A DNA stretch of 64,000 nt, from the NCBI RefSeq assembly GCF_003945595.2, contig NW_024104998.1, positions 4,521,790 through 4,585,789 of the forward strand. Reading direction: 5' to 3'. The translations under genes were made by a program, and so were the position numbers. The notes under the pieces were generated by a model. The model made no database searches, had not been told where the DNA came from, and saw nothing but the letters and a program-made list of their open reading frames with translations. Below are positions 36,901 through 50,344 of this stretch, in pieces; position 1 is the first letter of the stretch; the number at the start of each line of letters is the position of its first letter. This stretch comes from Pipra filicauda. Its lineage: Eukaryota > Chordata > Aves > Passeriformes > Pipridae.

Positions 36901-39900
36901 ATAGGACATGCTTCTATCAAAAACATATATAGGATTCATTGCTTTATTGTGAAGAATTATTAATTATTGCATTATTTAGATTCTTAGCACAAATAAGTTT
37001 CTACCCCATGGTCTGGGTATTTTTATGTTATTTAATTTCACAATAAATCTTGTGCCTCCCCCACCCAACAATAAAGGCTGTGACAAATAAGAAATTAAAT
37101 AAAACCCTAGTCACTACATCTAGCTCCCTCTATAAGAAACTTATGCTAAAGTTAAACCTTCCAGAGAGTTTATAAGATAATTAATATAGACCTTAATGGA
37201 TTATGTGGGAGACACAGTCTAGAGCTCAGAAGTTCATCATGAAGAGCATTTGGCCAAATGCACATACTCATACCAGTAGAGTGGCAGTGCTTCAGCAAAT
37301 ACAGTAAGAAATGGGGTGCACCGATTTGCTCAACTTAGAAGAGATAACAGCTGTTGTTCTGGCATGTTACTTGGAAGAGAGAACATGGAAAAGTCTTGCC
37401 TCCTGAGTTATTTTGGTATCTGTGCCTGCTGTGTGGTGCGCAAGAAGGTGAGAGACTGAACTCTGCGATGACAATAAGAGATTAGAGATTGTACCTAAGT
37501 GGCCTAAAAGTGCAAGAAAATGCAGTTGGTTATAGGTAGCCAGAGCAGAAGGAGGCTACTATATACACCTGTGATACAAATCATGTCATCCTTGTTTGCT
37601 AATGTTAATCTGATCCCTTCCTACCTCTACCAACTTTTCTTGATTTATCATCTTTCAGTCTGGATTGATTGATACATGCCTCCTACAGAACAGCACACAG
37701 CTGTGAACACATCACATCTACTCGTAATCTATACTAAAAAGACCTCATGACAGGAGAGCAATTACCCACAGCTACTCATTAGGTCCTGCCAGAGGACATA
37801 AACAGAACAAAGTAAAGACCATATCACTCACCCTGTTAGACCTGCAATGTCTTTCATAATAAGAGTTCATAGCTTCTCACTGCCTCTGGTTGCCCAAAAT
37901 ACAACATATGGCTTGGTAGGAGAAGTATTGTGGTGTATCTGGATTGTAAACATAGTTCATTGGGAATACTATATGGAAATTGAAGCTGATATTCATCCCA
38001 GGGTTGTCCCATCTGCAAGCATCAAAGATATATTAATGGGAAAAACACTGTAATGGCAAGTTGTATTATTTTTCTCTGATCTGGATTAATATAGACTTGT
38101 AGTCCTGGCAAATTTAGCTGCCAAATGTCTTCTTAGGTAAGAATAGTTAAACACAAGGAGTAATTAAGCATGCAAGAAGTTTTTTTCTCATAAAAGGCTG
38201 TTGAATTTCTAATTCTGATGTTTCTTTTATTCACTAACTCCTAAGTGTTCTTTGGGTACCAGGTAAATATTTAAAGGAAGTAATACAGCATTTATATGAT
38301 GCAGATGATCTCTGATACAGTTGCTTAATTAAACAGTAGGGTTTACACAAGCACAGCCCAAGGCACAAAGCTCTGTTTGTTTTAGATCTTAGCTATCAGA
38401 CAGCCATCAGGGTGTGGAAGAAGTGCTCTTAAACTAACAGCTACCTTTTATTAGTTGACAGGCATATCTGTGGTAAGGTATATCAGAGAGAGACCCTAGA
38501 GTCTGAAAACTCATTTTGCTTTTTAGTGAGCAGCACTAGAAACAATTCACCTAAGGGTTTTCTGCTGGATTTGTGCATGGGTCCTGTTTACATTCTTGTG
38601 CTGGGTAAAGTGTAAGCTGTGCATTTTATAATGGCAAAGTTTTATACAGTATCTATCGCTGAGGTACTATGCAGCTGAAGTCTTTTGATACTGCCAAAAT
38701 GATATCCATGCTGGCTAAAAACTTAAAAGATTAAACTGGGGACCTCTATAGATAAAAACAAAAAAATGAACACACTACAGCCAGAGCTAAAAAATATAGA
38801 TTTGCTAGGCACCACTGTAAGAAACTAGGCAGAAGCACAAGACAACCTACTACATGCTCCCTAGTGAGATGCACAAAATATTATTGATCCAAGTTTAGGC
38901 CAAAACAAGTTAATACCAGTTAGACTGATACATTTTTATTGCAAAGTCTTTCAGGATCTTTGTCCCTTATGTAAGAACTCTTACATATTCCAATTAAATA
39001 TGAAATATTAATCTTAATACTTATATTTGCCAGTGTAAGCTGACATCATAACTGTAAATAAATTTTATTGAAACTGATTTATTCACAGCCTACTAAAGAT
39101 TAGATTTTGTCATACTTGCCTCTGAAGATTTTATAAGATATATAGGGCCAAATTAAGTCAGATCTAGAAGCAATTTAAAGGTGCTATGGAAATTTAGATA
39201 CTCTAGTTGAATGCCTCAGTACTAAAGGTTTGGTCTCACTTTTACCCAAGTATTTAAATTAAGCTGAAATATGAGTCTACATAGAGACTTCAAAAGGACT
39301 TTTCCTAATTTATGAAAGTTTAGTAAAAAAAGTAGTTGAAATGTAAGCATGATATGCCTCCACAGATATTAAAAGATTCCACTAACATTACATGGTTAGA
39401 ATATTATTCAGTGTAACCTCAAACAAATTACTTCAGGCTCCTCTAGAAAGCCCAGTTACAAATATAATTGGTTTATGGAAGTAAATGGGGATACAGTGGA
39501 CATACAGCAAGATTTGGGTCCATAAGCATGATGAATACTTGATTAGTAACTGTGACAATTAAGCACTTTTCATTTGCCAGAAACGAAAGACAGCACAACA
39601 TTGTCTTCTCTTGTTTTCACCCCTGCTCCAGTTTTCTGCAGGCCACTCCAATACTGGGGCAACATGCTGAGTGGCCGGTGTAAGCTTTGGGTCTTCATCC
39701 ATCACCAGAAAGCCCCTTTAACAGCAAGATTCTATGTTAAGGTCATGTCAGGTGTTAAATTGGTACAAAAGGGTATTGCATTTGAGCTCAGTCAATAGGG
39801 CCATAGAGGTCAGTCATTTTACCATGTTTGTGCACGAGCATTGACTAGTTCTCCTTCCTCTCACTGCCCTATGTTTTGGCCACTGTGGGTTTGCAATGTC

Positions 39901-40631
39901 ATTGCACAGGAAACCCTTTTCTTGCATCTGGAAAAGTAACAAGAGAAGCCATCTTGATTTTCTGAGACCCTGCCGATGCAAACACAGTTATATAGCGCAA
40001 TACTTAGACACTGTAGGGATATGAAACAGTTCAAATGCACCTGTTGAGAGTGGATCAGATAAACACGTCATGACTTGACTCATCACTGCCATTGCAGCTG
40101 TTAAGAGGACTTATACACCAGATGTAATGCTTGGAGTTGCTAAACGAAACGAAATCTCTCTAGTGCATTTTTAAAACGAATGTCAGACTCATTTCTAAGA
40201 GCGTCTTTGATATATCTGATAATACTGTGATCAGTCAGCATCTTTATAGACAGACTCAATAGTTTGCAGTCACATAAGGGGCACTACAGATTTTAGGAGT
40301 TTATGATAAAAACTTCAGTGAAGAATTAATTTCTGCCAAGTTACTCATCTAAGGATATGTCATTTACATGCTTAAATACATTTCAAATGTTGATTTCTTG
40401 ATATTCTCCACAACCTGGGAAATTCTTATTTTATGATTACTCTTACCAGGCTACAGAACTAGAAAGGTTACTAGTGGCCTTCTTATGTCAAAAGGTCTTG
40501 TCTTTCCTTTCCTGTCCTGTCTTGGACTACTCTTAAAAATGCCATCTTTAAGAATGAAGGAGCTTATTAATACTCCCCAATATCCAGGGTTACAAAAGCC
40601 TTTCACGGATAAGGATCTTCAAAAGAAGTAG
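33969..40631. other. XKR4 intron, unique segment
   Basis: A 6.6-kb stretch without recognisable gene or mobile element. Open frames reach 125 codons (35464-35841, plus) but look random in composition. A short (CA)n lies at 36467-36478. Confidence 0.55.
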
Positions 40632-40636
40632 CATAC
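40632..40636. repeat. 5-bp target-site duplication, left copy (CATAC)
   Basis: It matches 41879-41883 exactly and directly abuts the TG start of the 1.24-kb LTR. Confidence 0.85.
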
Positions 40637-41878
40637 TGTAGTGGTTTGAACCTTGTTTTCCCCAGAGACTAAGAGAAGTGGTAGACCCCAAGGGGTGGAA
40701 ACCCCTGGAAGTTTTGAAGTTCTGCCCAATGGGCGCTCCTGCAGAAATGTAAACATATCTCAACCAGACCAGAAAAGAAGAGTTGTAGTTTTGGTTGTTG
40801 TAGGAGAGGTGGCCATGTTGTAGAGCCACGAGGTAGGGGCTCTGAGCCCCTTGGGGCCTCTGGCCCCCTCCCAGCCCCTGGCTGGGGGCTGCAGGGACCT
40901 GGAACAGCATAAAGCTGGGCTAGGTGCCTGTAGTATGCCGGGAGATGTTTTCTCCATGGACACAGAGCAGCAGCCGACGCTGACCAGAGAAACGGTGGCA
41001 GAGAGCCAGAGATAAGAACCTGAACTGAAGGAGCAGAGAAGCAACATGCAGCACCAGAGAAAAGACTCCTGGAAGGAGAGCTGAGGAAAGGAGAGCCAGC
41101 AACTGAGAGCTACAGAGTTCTTGGGGGTAAGACTGTACCACACTCCCCCAAAACTCCCTTGAGATCCCTCTTGGAGAAGAGGGACATGGACTCCTATTTT
41201 GGAGAGCAGTTTTAGACATGCAGCACCGGAGAGAGAGGAGCTGATCGGAGCGTCCCGCAGCTGGACCGGGACGGCCAGATGGAATGTGGGGGGGGCGACC
41301 TTGGCTTCCCCCCCTTGCACTGCTGCCACGGTGGCAGCCTGAGAGACAGGGCACAGAGGCCCTGCAAGGAGCTTGAATCTCCTGCTACCAGACCGTCACG
41401 AAGACCCCCCTGTGTCTTCGTGATATGACGTGGTGAGACCTTGTCTGGGGTTACGAAGACCACGGAAGACCCCTCGGTTGTGAGGCGATGGGGCCCTTGA
41501 ATACCTCCCTCGTGGATGCTGGCAGAAAGCCAGCTATCAGCTGCTGCATGCATGAGAAGAAGAAACCTGCTGCCTTAGAAGATGCTGCTGTTCAGAGACT
41601 GGAAGGGATCTGTCCTTCTTTCCCTCCTGGACTTTTATTTGGAGGGGAGAAGAGATCTGATCCATTGTAAATACTATATGTCATGGTAGAGATAGTTTGT
41701 GATCATGTGTATAATGTGATGTTATATTTATTTGTACAGTCATTGTAATATATTCCCTTTTCCCCACTTTGGAGTCTGGTGTGTTTTGTCTGGAAAAACC
41801 CATCTCACATTAGGTTGAGATGTGGGAGGGGGAATGGAGCTAGGGAATTAGATGTTGGGGCTATCTCAAACCATGACA
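40637..41878 (+). mobile_element. Long (1.24 kb) LTR-like element with TSD
   Basis: The element starts TGTAGTGGTTTGA and ends TCAAACCATGACA. These ends are inverted copies matching at 11 of 13 positions. Perfect CATAC duplications flank it. TG...CA ends with a 5-bp duplication point to an ERV-type LTR, probably ERVL-like, present as a solo copy. The plus orientation is provisional and inferred from the TTGTAATATATTCCC / GTGTGTTTTGTC region near the right end. The interior is G+C-rich, with a perfect 10-bp hairpin at 41396-41423. No RT, Gag or other protein is recognisable. Frames of 106-189 codons on the minus strand overlap in several phases and look incidental. It could instead be a short non-autonomous LTR element. 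Confidence 0.82.
41396..41423 (+). repeat. Perfect 10-bp hairpin inside the long LTR
   Basis: TCACGAAGAC (41396-41405) pairs with GTCTTCGTGA (41414-41423) around an 8-base loop. ACGAAGAC recurs at about 41454. It may be a structured leader or R-region element of the LTR transcript. Role inferred only. Confidence 0.6.
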
Positions 41879-41883
41879 CATAC
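41879..41883. repeat. 5-bp target-site duplication, right copy (CATAC)
   Basis: It directly follows the terminal ACA of the element and equals 40632-40636. Confidence 0.85.
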
Positions 41884-44800
41884 TCACATTTAATACTGGA
41901 TGAAGAATTAGAGTGGGCAGAGAGACACTTCAGATCCTAATTTTAAACCTAGTGAACATGTATTTTCATTGTCATAAAACTAAAGCAGAGTAAGAGAACT
42001 ATCTAAGGAAAAAAAAGCCACATCATAGCTCAGATAACCATCAGTTTTGTTATTCTCCCAGTTTAGAAATACATTAAACAGCCATGAAGAAACTGACATT
42101 AGAGATATTCTGTATCTACTGCTGTAGACATTGTTGACTCAGGAAATAGGGATACTGGATTTTAGACTTTGTGCTTGATGAAAATGCGATCTTCATTTTA
42201 TTTAGCTGAAATCATCTTCCCTTAATGTAAAACAGAGATAAGAAGAAAAAGCCCAAATATAGAAAGAGAGTACTCCTAAAATGAAGCAGGTGAAGATACT
42301 GTTGTGGATTCTGACAACTACAAACACAATAAATCGGGAGACTTGCCTCGATGCAGAAGCTTCTGCATCCAAAACAGTAAATAATATTTCAATTTGAAGA
42401 AGCTACTGGACAATCGTTTCAGTTAGCCACTACCTCAGCTGTCAGACAATAACAGACTGCAAAGTTCATGCTATTGTCAAAAACATTAGGGGCTGCTGTG
42501 TAGATCTAAGATGAAAAGTGGTTAGGCTAGGGAGGGTAGCATCTTTTTAAAGAAGGAAATTAAGTCTGTTAGAAATTGCTTAGAAAATATAGCTCACACT
42601 GTATTGATAACTTCACTCACGGTCACTAAATTCAGTCTCTGTGATGCTGCATGTTGCAGTGTAATTCCCAGCGCCAAGATGGATGCCTTGCTCTTGGCTT
42701 AGGTGAGGTACAAAACAAGGCAAGGTAGATGCTTAAGGAGCAATCCCTAACAGCCTGAATCCCGGTTGAACCAGTTGGAAAAGCTGAAGAAAGAGCTGAG
42801 CTAGAAAACCTTCTGAGTTTAGGAAGAGAAGAGACTGGTGTTTGCATCCAGATGAGGCTGAGATGGGTCCCTGCAGTTATGACAGCAAGCACTGTTATGC
42901 CAAAGGTAACGCGGTTGCTTTCATGGGTTTTTTCTTTTTGGTTTGGTGAATGGACCATGTGGAGCAAGATGCCTACACTGTGCCTTACAACTTAGCAAAT
43001 CATTTTAATCTTCAAAGTGCTGTACAAGGTAAGTAATCCTTGCTGAGCTTCTGTGAAATATGTTCAGTTGCTTGGTCACTACTGAGATGAGTGCACTGTG
43101 CAGGTTTGGATAAGGAGATTTACTGTCTTAATTTTACCTCAGGTGCAAACAAGGTAGGGAGTAGGTTAAGAAACAAGCATGAGGTCTCGCAGTGACTCAG
43201 AGCCTGAGACTACACTGAAAATTGGTCATTTTGGAGCAATTATGTTTAAACTGCTTGCATTATTCTATTCCCTAGCTGATTCAGGTCACTCAAAATGGAA
43301 GTAAAGTAAAAAGAACACATAAAAATGTTTGGATTCAGATTTTAAACATCTAAGCACAGTGAAGATAAATCATTACCCATTAAGACTAAAATAAAGGCAG
43401 ACTCCTGTTCAGAGCAGACTTAGGACTAGTTCTCAAAGAGCACAAAAATATATACTTTTAGCAAAATAGCTGATTGACTTTACCTGTCAAAGCTTGCTTA
43501 ATAGCTCACACCGTAAATGATGTATGATTTTTGCATTGAAAACCATTTTTTCTGTGTGTATGAACAGACTAGAGGAAAAAATGTAATACAATGCAATTCC
43601 CTCAGTATCTTCTTTACCCTTTCTAGATATCAGAGGCACAAAAAACAAGTTCCTGTCCTGACCTTGTAAAGAGCTGTTCCTGAAAATTGAATTCCTTCTT
43701 TTTGTTTTTCCCAATGACAGTAAAGTTGGCCAAATAATTTCTAAGGTATAAAAATTTGGTTTCATTCATTCAGGCACATTCAGATATTCTCACAATACTT
43801 TTACATTTGACCATCTCTAAGCAAACCTCCAATTTAATTAACAACTTTCCAATTAAACAAGGCTTTTCGGGTAGAGAATGGGAGTTTCTTCTCCCGGAAA
43901 ATAGGGGAGAGGTCATTCAGCCCACCTCTCCTATTCTCCACAGGACTCCCAGGTGCCTACTTTATTGTGTTTACTCCTGCTCTCCCTTGTGCTAGCAGAA
44001 GCCCTTGTGCAGCTTTGCAGTTGGTGGTTTGGCAAGATAATCTGGCTGAAAATTTAAAAAGTTTGTTTGTGCACAGTGTTATTTTCAGCAGGATCTGCAT
44101 GGTCCCAAAAATCCTGCCACTAGAAAACAGAAAGGTAGAAAAAGTACAAAGAAAAAGACAGGAGGACTGAGCATTTCATCAGGAATGTGACTCTAAACTG
44201 GCATAGGTCCCTTGAGATACTGGCCATAAAAAAGTAATTTTAGGTAACAATTACTTTCACTTTCCTACTTTGAGCAAATATTAAATAGAAAAATGCTTTG
44301 GAAAGAATTAATGTGTTGCAGGACCTGAATCTCTGTGTGAAGCATCTTCTGTGGCTTCAGGTATATCATTTCAGTGATCAGAGGCCACTGTTATCTGAAA
44401 GATTTACACAATCTGCTTTGGCAGGGCTAAAGCTTCTGAAGAGCTATCTTGAAAAATGCCATTTGGACAAGAAAAAATAAGATCTTTCATTTCATAAGAT
44501 GTGTTTAAAGACATTTATCACCTACACAGTCCTTGGCAGGGACTTCATAACAATTAAGAGGGCCCAGATTCAGTTGAATGCCTGGATGACTGCATAACTT
44601 CAAACTATCAAATGCACCCCCATCTTGAAGTGAGGCGAACTTTATTTACAATAAACTTTGATAAAAGCATTCAAATGCCTAAGGGCAAGTACCAGCTTAA
44701 GGATTTTGCTGGAGTCTAAAAGAGAAATACAGGTTTAAAAGATCAATACAGTCATGTACAAAGAACTGACCAACAACACATGGAGTGCTGGGGTGAATTT

Positions 44801-47800
44801 TTTTTTCTTTAATTTGTTTATATTTTCCAAACTTGTGTTTTTAATGGCTGAAGATCTCATCCCACATACTTTTTCCTCAGTTGCAACAGTGGCTGAAAAA
44901 GTCCTTATCTTCTATCTCTCCTATCTTCTCCATATGCCTTAAATTTCACCTCATCTTCAGAAATATCTATATTCTGAAGGAAGCCTTTGAGAGAAACAGG
45001 AGTGTAAAAAACTTGAGCACTTAAGTTACCCCATTTTAAGGGTAGTGCCATAAGCAGCTGCAACAGCACAAGTGTGAGTGATCAGCTTCAGGAGGGGACA
45101 GGAATGAATAGGTTGCTTTGAAACTTATCTTACGGTTACAGGCTGAATTTGAATGACAAGTTTATGAACCCAGCAGTTGTCAGCATCATTTAAGTTACAT
45201 AAAAATTTATGTGTGCCTATCTACTGCTTAGGTGTGCAAATGTTTAGTTTACATGCAAATTAGATTACATGCTCAGTATTTACATGCTGACTGTGGATTT
45301 CTTTAAAAATGATGCCTTAAGCATGGTTCTTTGCTGAAAAGTTGCTGGAAGAACAATATTGGAAGAAAAGTATGGGACAGAGTTTGTTTCTTTCAAATCC
45401 AGTCTACTTATGTACAAATTAAAGGTCTGCTGCTTGTGTTGCCAACAACGCAAATTCAGGATAATCTCAAAAGCGACATTACTGTCTTATTTCTGCAACT
45501 ATGAGAATTGTGCACCTGAAATTTAGGGCTAAATTCTGGTTCATAGAAAGGTGTCTTGGTGCTCTTTTGTCTACGTAAGGAGCAAAATCTTCCCTAGGAC
45601 TGACACACTGCTGACTGTCAGAGAACTATGACTCTAGTACTCCAACATGCATTGAGTTTCAGGGCCCACTTGACACAAGGGAAGAATAGGAAGCAGTAAC
45701 CTGTCTTCCACTGCTCTGCTAGCCACTTTTAGAGGTATTTGAAGACTGAAGCAGAAGTCACCAATTACTTAGATGATGCACAAGCTGAAACAGCAGCACC
45801 ATTTGCAGGTGTGTTAGAGGCTGGAAGATCATTTGGGTAAAGGCTGGTATTGTGTTCTGATTTGCACATCTTAAACTGGTTGGTCATGAATGACAGCAGC
45901 ATGAAACTGCAGTGAAGGAAACCAGGACTGATGGTTTACAGTCAGACACAGACTGTGTCAATCTTGAATCCTCTAAAATAATTTTTTTGGAGAAGAAAAT
46001 AGACTATCTTTGACATACAATGAAGGAACTTCACAATGTAACTTTAAAGCATCAAATCTTGTAAAAATTAACATAAGAATTAGAAAATGTTACGTTTCTA
46101 AGCATAGAGAGAAAACCTAATACAGTTAAAAAATCAGAATATGTATGCTTGGTTATTTTACATTCCAAAATAACCATCTGAGGCTAAATTGACAAAGAAT
46201 AGGGGAAGGAAAGAAGCAATTCAAGTTGCACAAAGAATTAGGTTGGCTGTGATTATTGTGGGGGTTACTATTTTCTTCGTTCAGAGGAAGGATTGAGATC
46301 AGCTGGAAGTTGTGTCATTATCTGCAATTCTTTTAACAGCAGCATGGTGAAAAGCTGCCAAAGCATTTAAAATTAATTCAATCAGGCTAAGAAGAGTATG
46401 TCAAACTGACTTCTTTGCCTGCAAATTACAAAATTATCTATAGTTAAAATTAGTTTCTAACCATCTTTAAGAGGGAGGGGACGAGCTCCTAAAACTACTG
46501 TGTGCTGTGATGAGGCTGTGATGTGGGCTGGTCCATCAGCAGGACTTGCAAGGTCAGTTGCTCTTGGTAGAGCTGTTGAGGTGTATATATGGTGCACATA
46601 TGATAACCACTCCAAAACGAAAGAGGTGATAATAGTGTAACTGTAAATTATGAACAGCAGGTTATTATCAGGAAAAAACCCAAACATCTAGGTACTGAAT
46701 TATGTTCTAATTTCTCTTCAAAAATCAGCATAGCATAGAGTACTTAACTCTTGTGTATAGTAAAATTAATTTTTGACTTATTACTACTATCTAGAAATGC
46801 CAATAAAATTTTCTTTTAGCAAATTTGCTTTCAGCCACATCTATCTTCCGATTACTGTCCTTCAGCACAGGACCATTACAGTCAATTACATTGTTATCTG
46901 ACTCAAACATGTGGACAGCTCAGCCAGTGACTTTAATTACTTTCTCATCAAAGCCATGTTGGACAGTCTGTGAAATTTCTTCTTTGCCTTCTAGGACATT
47001 GTAAAGGACAAATGATTTTTGCATTCTGTTCATCAAACATGACAGGAAATCTTTTAGTTTAGTTATCTCAAGTCAAGTTCTACCAAAAAAATGTACATAT
47101 ACCTAGACTGTCAATGGGCTCATATCCCTTGAGATCTGACAAGCATTGTACACCTTTAGCTTCATGGATCATTTTCAAAAACAATAGGAAAATATGCAAA
47201 TCTTCACTAACAGTCTGAAATCAATATATTAACAATCATTTTCTTAAATTAGTCCCTGCACAATGCGGGATTCTAGCTGTAACTGCCAAGACACCACTCT
47301 GCAGTCATTTCCTAGCTTGCTCTAGAAATGTGAAACATCACGACAACAAAAACCCCTCAAACTGTTTGTAGGTTATTTTGAATGTGCAATGAACTTAATA
47401 ATAGTTAAGTACTTATTGTTACTGAAGCCCATGGACACGTGGATAAAGAGATAAACAGGATGCAATTACCGGATGTTCATATCATCAACACAAGGATGTT
47501 GCATTATTATTGTAGAAAGCAGGGCAGATACCTATAGCAGATGTATCTCATAAAACTACTAAAAATAATTGCCCCATGGAGGCAAACTTTTTAATTCAGA
47601 GCACTTATTTCCACAGAAGAAGGTGTACTGCAAGTGTCACTGATTTCTGTTTGATAGCTACAGCTGCCAGTTCATGCACTTAAAGGTGGTATTTGAGCCA
47701 ATGTTTGAATAAAAATAATCATGGCCTCAGAGAGAATAAAATTCTATGAAATTATAGTCTAAATACTGTTGCCTTTAGAACAAACAAAACTGCAGCTGTT

Positions 47801-50344
47801 CATTTCATGAAGAACAGATATAGACATATGCAATCAAGATGAGAACTGCTCAGACGTGACAGCTCTCTGAGTGCAGAAGGGACAATTACTTCTACAGGGT
47901 TTCTAGAATCAATGAGGGACCTGTGTCACCTAGTCAAACTAAGGCTCAGAGCAGCATCAACACTAAACACAAGTCAGGCTATTCAGGTCTGGACAATCTC
48001 TTCCATGATTAATTCTCTTCTTGATGAATTTTTGTTCCCTCTTGTATACAGTTAGACCATCTCCTGTTTCGATTTATGATCATGGGTTCTCATACCCCTG
48101 TGTGCAACACAGAGAAGAACCTACCAAGAGGAGGGAGCAGTATTTCTTACATGTTTTCCCAAAGTATCTCTCCTACTGGCCGCTGTCAGAAACAAATTAT
48201 TGGACTAGCAGAACCTTCATTTACATCAAGTGCAATGCCTCATGTTCCTATGACAAAAACTCCACCGTTTTTCTGTATATGCCATGGAATAATAATTACT
48301 AGTTTTCAACACTTCTGCTCAGCAAAGACTTATGTATGGAAACATGCAGCAAAAAAAGGGTCTGACCAAGAGAGATCGCAAAAAATGTTTGTCATTAAAT
48401 GCTTTGCATGTAATCTGGAAAACTGAATTAATTCTCTTGATAAAACAAAATATGGCAAACATCATTTAATGACAGAACTCAGTGAATTATGGAGCATGGA
48501 TCAGGAATAGAAAACAGCATTGAAAAGGAGCATGCAAAACAACATGTAGGTGCCAAATGTGCATTTGTTAGCAAACGTGTCACTGTGACTGAACTGGAAA
48601 TTGTTGTCTCCCACTGCTCTGGCACTTTCACACCTCTGTTCTTGCATAAATGCAAGAAGAAGAAATTGCAAGTGGAATGATGGAGGTGGGGATGCATGAT
48701 TACAACCACTCCCACTCTGGGAGGCACCCAGGCATTGCTGAAAGAAACAACAGGTTCAGACCTGAAGGAGTGCAGTCTGGAGGTAATGTTGAAGCTGTTG
48801 AAACTAGTGTTCTGACTGGTTTGTTAACATGTCTTAGAAGCACGTGTGCTGTAAAAGGTTTGGGTAATGCAATAGAGTGCTATCACATAACAAGAAGACG
48901 GGTTCAATGGGACTTACTCAAGCAGAATTGTTATCAGGGATTAAAGTGGGCTGGTATTGAGTTTATGATCTGAGCGCACTCTTGATTTCCTCACACAGAG
49001 TTCACATAGACTAGCAGAGTGAACTCATTTAAATATGTCACATCAATTTTTGAGTTTATGTTGCATATAGAGGCACATGGGGTACTGGGATTTCTTTACT
49101 AAAGCTTAAAGAGAAAGTACTGCACTGCCTTCTGTCCACTATTCCTTTGTAACCACTTGTTTATCCTTGGAATTTTTAGCCTTGAAATTTTAGGCCTTCT
49201 ATTTGTAATTAAAGCTGTAACACCTGCTGCTTCTTTAAAGGAAATAATTTAATTTAGGCTAAGTTTGAGGGGGGAAACAGTACCTTTTGTTATAAAAACT
49301 TCACTTATATGCTCAGAGCATCATGGTTACATTGCTATTTGGAATTTATTTAGTCAAGAGAAAAGTGGATTGCTTGCCATTCTTGGAACTGTGAGATGCT
49401 CATTGGCTCTGTCAACCCATATACTAGCAGTCTTCAACTGGTACTTTCAAAAGAAAGAGATTTGAAGTAAATATAATGAAAAAACATTGCTGAAACATTT
49501 ACTCTATTTAAAAGAAAGCTGAAATGCCCTCCCAAGTCTTTGTTGCTTATAAACACAAGGTAAGTTATAAATACACATTAGAAGCATAAAGTAAGTATGG
49601 CAGATCTTTTGCTCTTTTTTTTTTATTTCTTAACCTTTTAAACTTTTTAAACTCAATTTATAAAACAAATAGTGTTGGGGGTATAAGTGCCCATATCTTC
49701 GGGCACTTATGAAAAACTGTAATCGTTAAGGATTAAGTGTAATCATATAAGGATGTGCAAAATTTGCACAGATTTCACAGTTGTGCTGTGGACTTTATTT
49801 CTTGCTCTGGGCAAGTGTTTAAAAACCCTTACATCCTTTTCCTCCAAACTTTGTCTGTTTGCATACCAATTTCATTTAAGAAGAGACAATAACCTAACGA
49901 GTACAACATGGATCATGAGAAAATACAAACCCTTCTCTCTTTATTGTAACTGCATGCACTAAACTGGCAATGGATAGATTAATTGCTGCAAATATGTAAA
50001 TTTCTCCCTGAATAAACAAATATTTTTTCTAGGAAGCAGAAAACTTTTACAAGGTCTCAGACAAGCAAGCGTCATATGCATTTGTGTGTGGTATAAGAGA
50101 TTTCAAGTTTTCAGACAGTGCATGCCACTAGTTTACGCAGTTAGTGGTGCCACTTAAACTGGTTTAAGCAGTTACCACCCTTCCTGCCCTGAATTGGTTC
50201 CCACCTCCACACCTCCCCCACTATTGTCATGGCCCATGTGAAATCATGTCCCTGCAGCAAACTGGATCACAGATGTCATTCGGCTAAAACTGTTTCTGTC
50301 CCTGTTATTGTTCAGTGGGATCAGTTCTGCACAAACAGAGAGTG
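41884..50344. other. XKR4 intron, unique segment
   Basis: About 8.5 kb without recognisable gene, CR1 or LTR. Short frames only. A perfect 10-bp stem-loop lies at 49683-49710. Confidence 0.55.
49683..49710. repeat. Perfect 10-bp inverted repeat (stem-loop)
   Basis: ATAAGTGCCC (49683-49692) is complemented by GGGCACTTAT (49701-49710), with an 8-base loop. The G+C-rich inner arms make it more stable than expected in this AT-rich neighbourhood. It could be the tip of a decayed palindromic DNA transposon or a structured RNA. I do not recognise the family. Confidence 0.6.

Noticed and set aside
40590..41553. Several overlapping minus-strand frames of 106-189 codons
   Set aside because: They lie inside the LTR-like element bounded by target-site duplications, overlap each other in different phases and show no known domain. 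High G+C reduces stop codons there.
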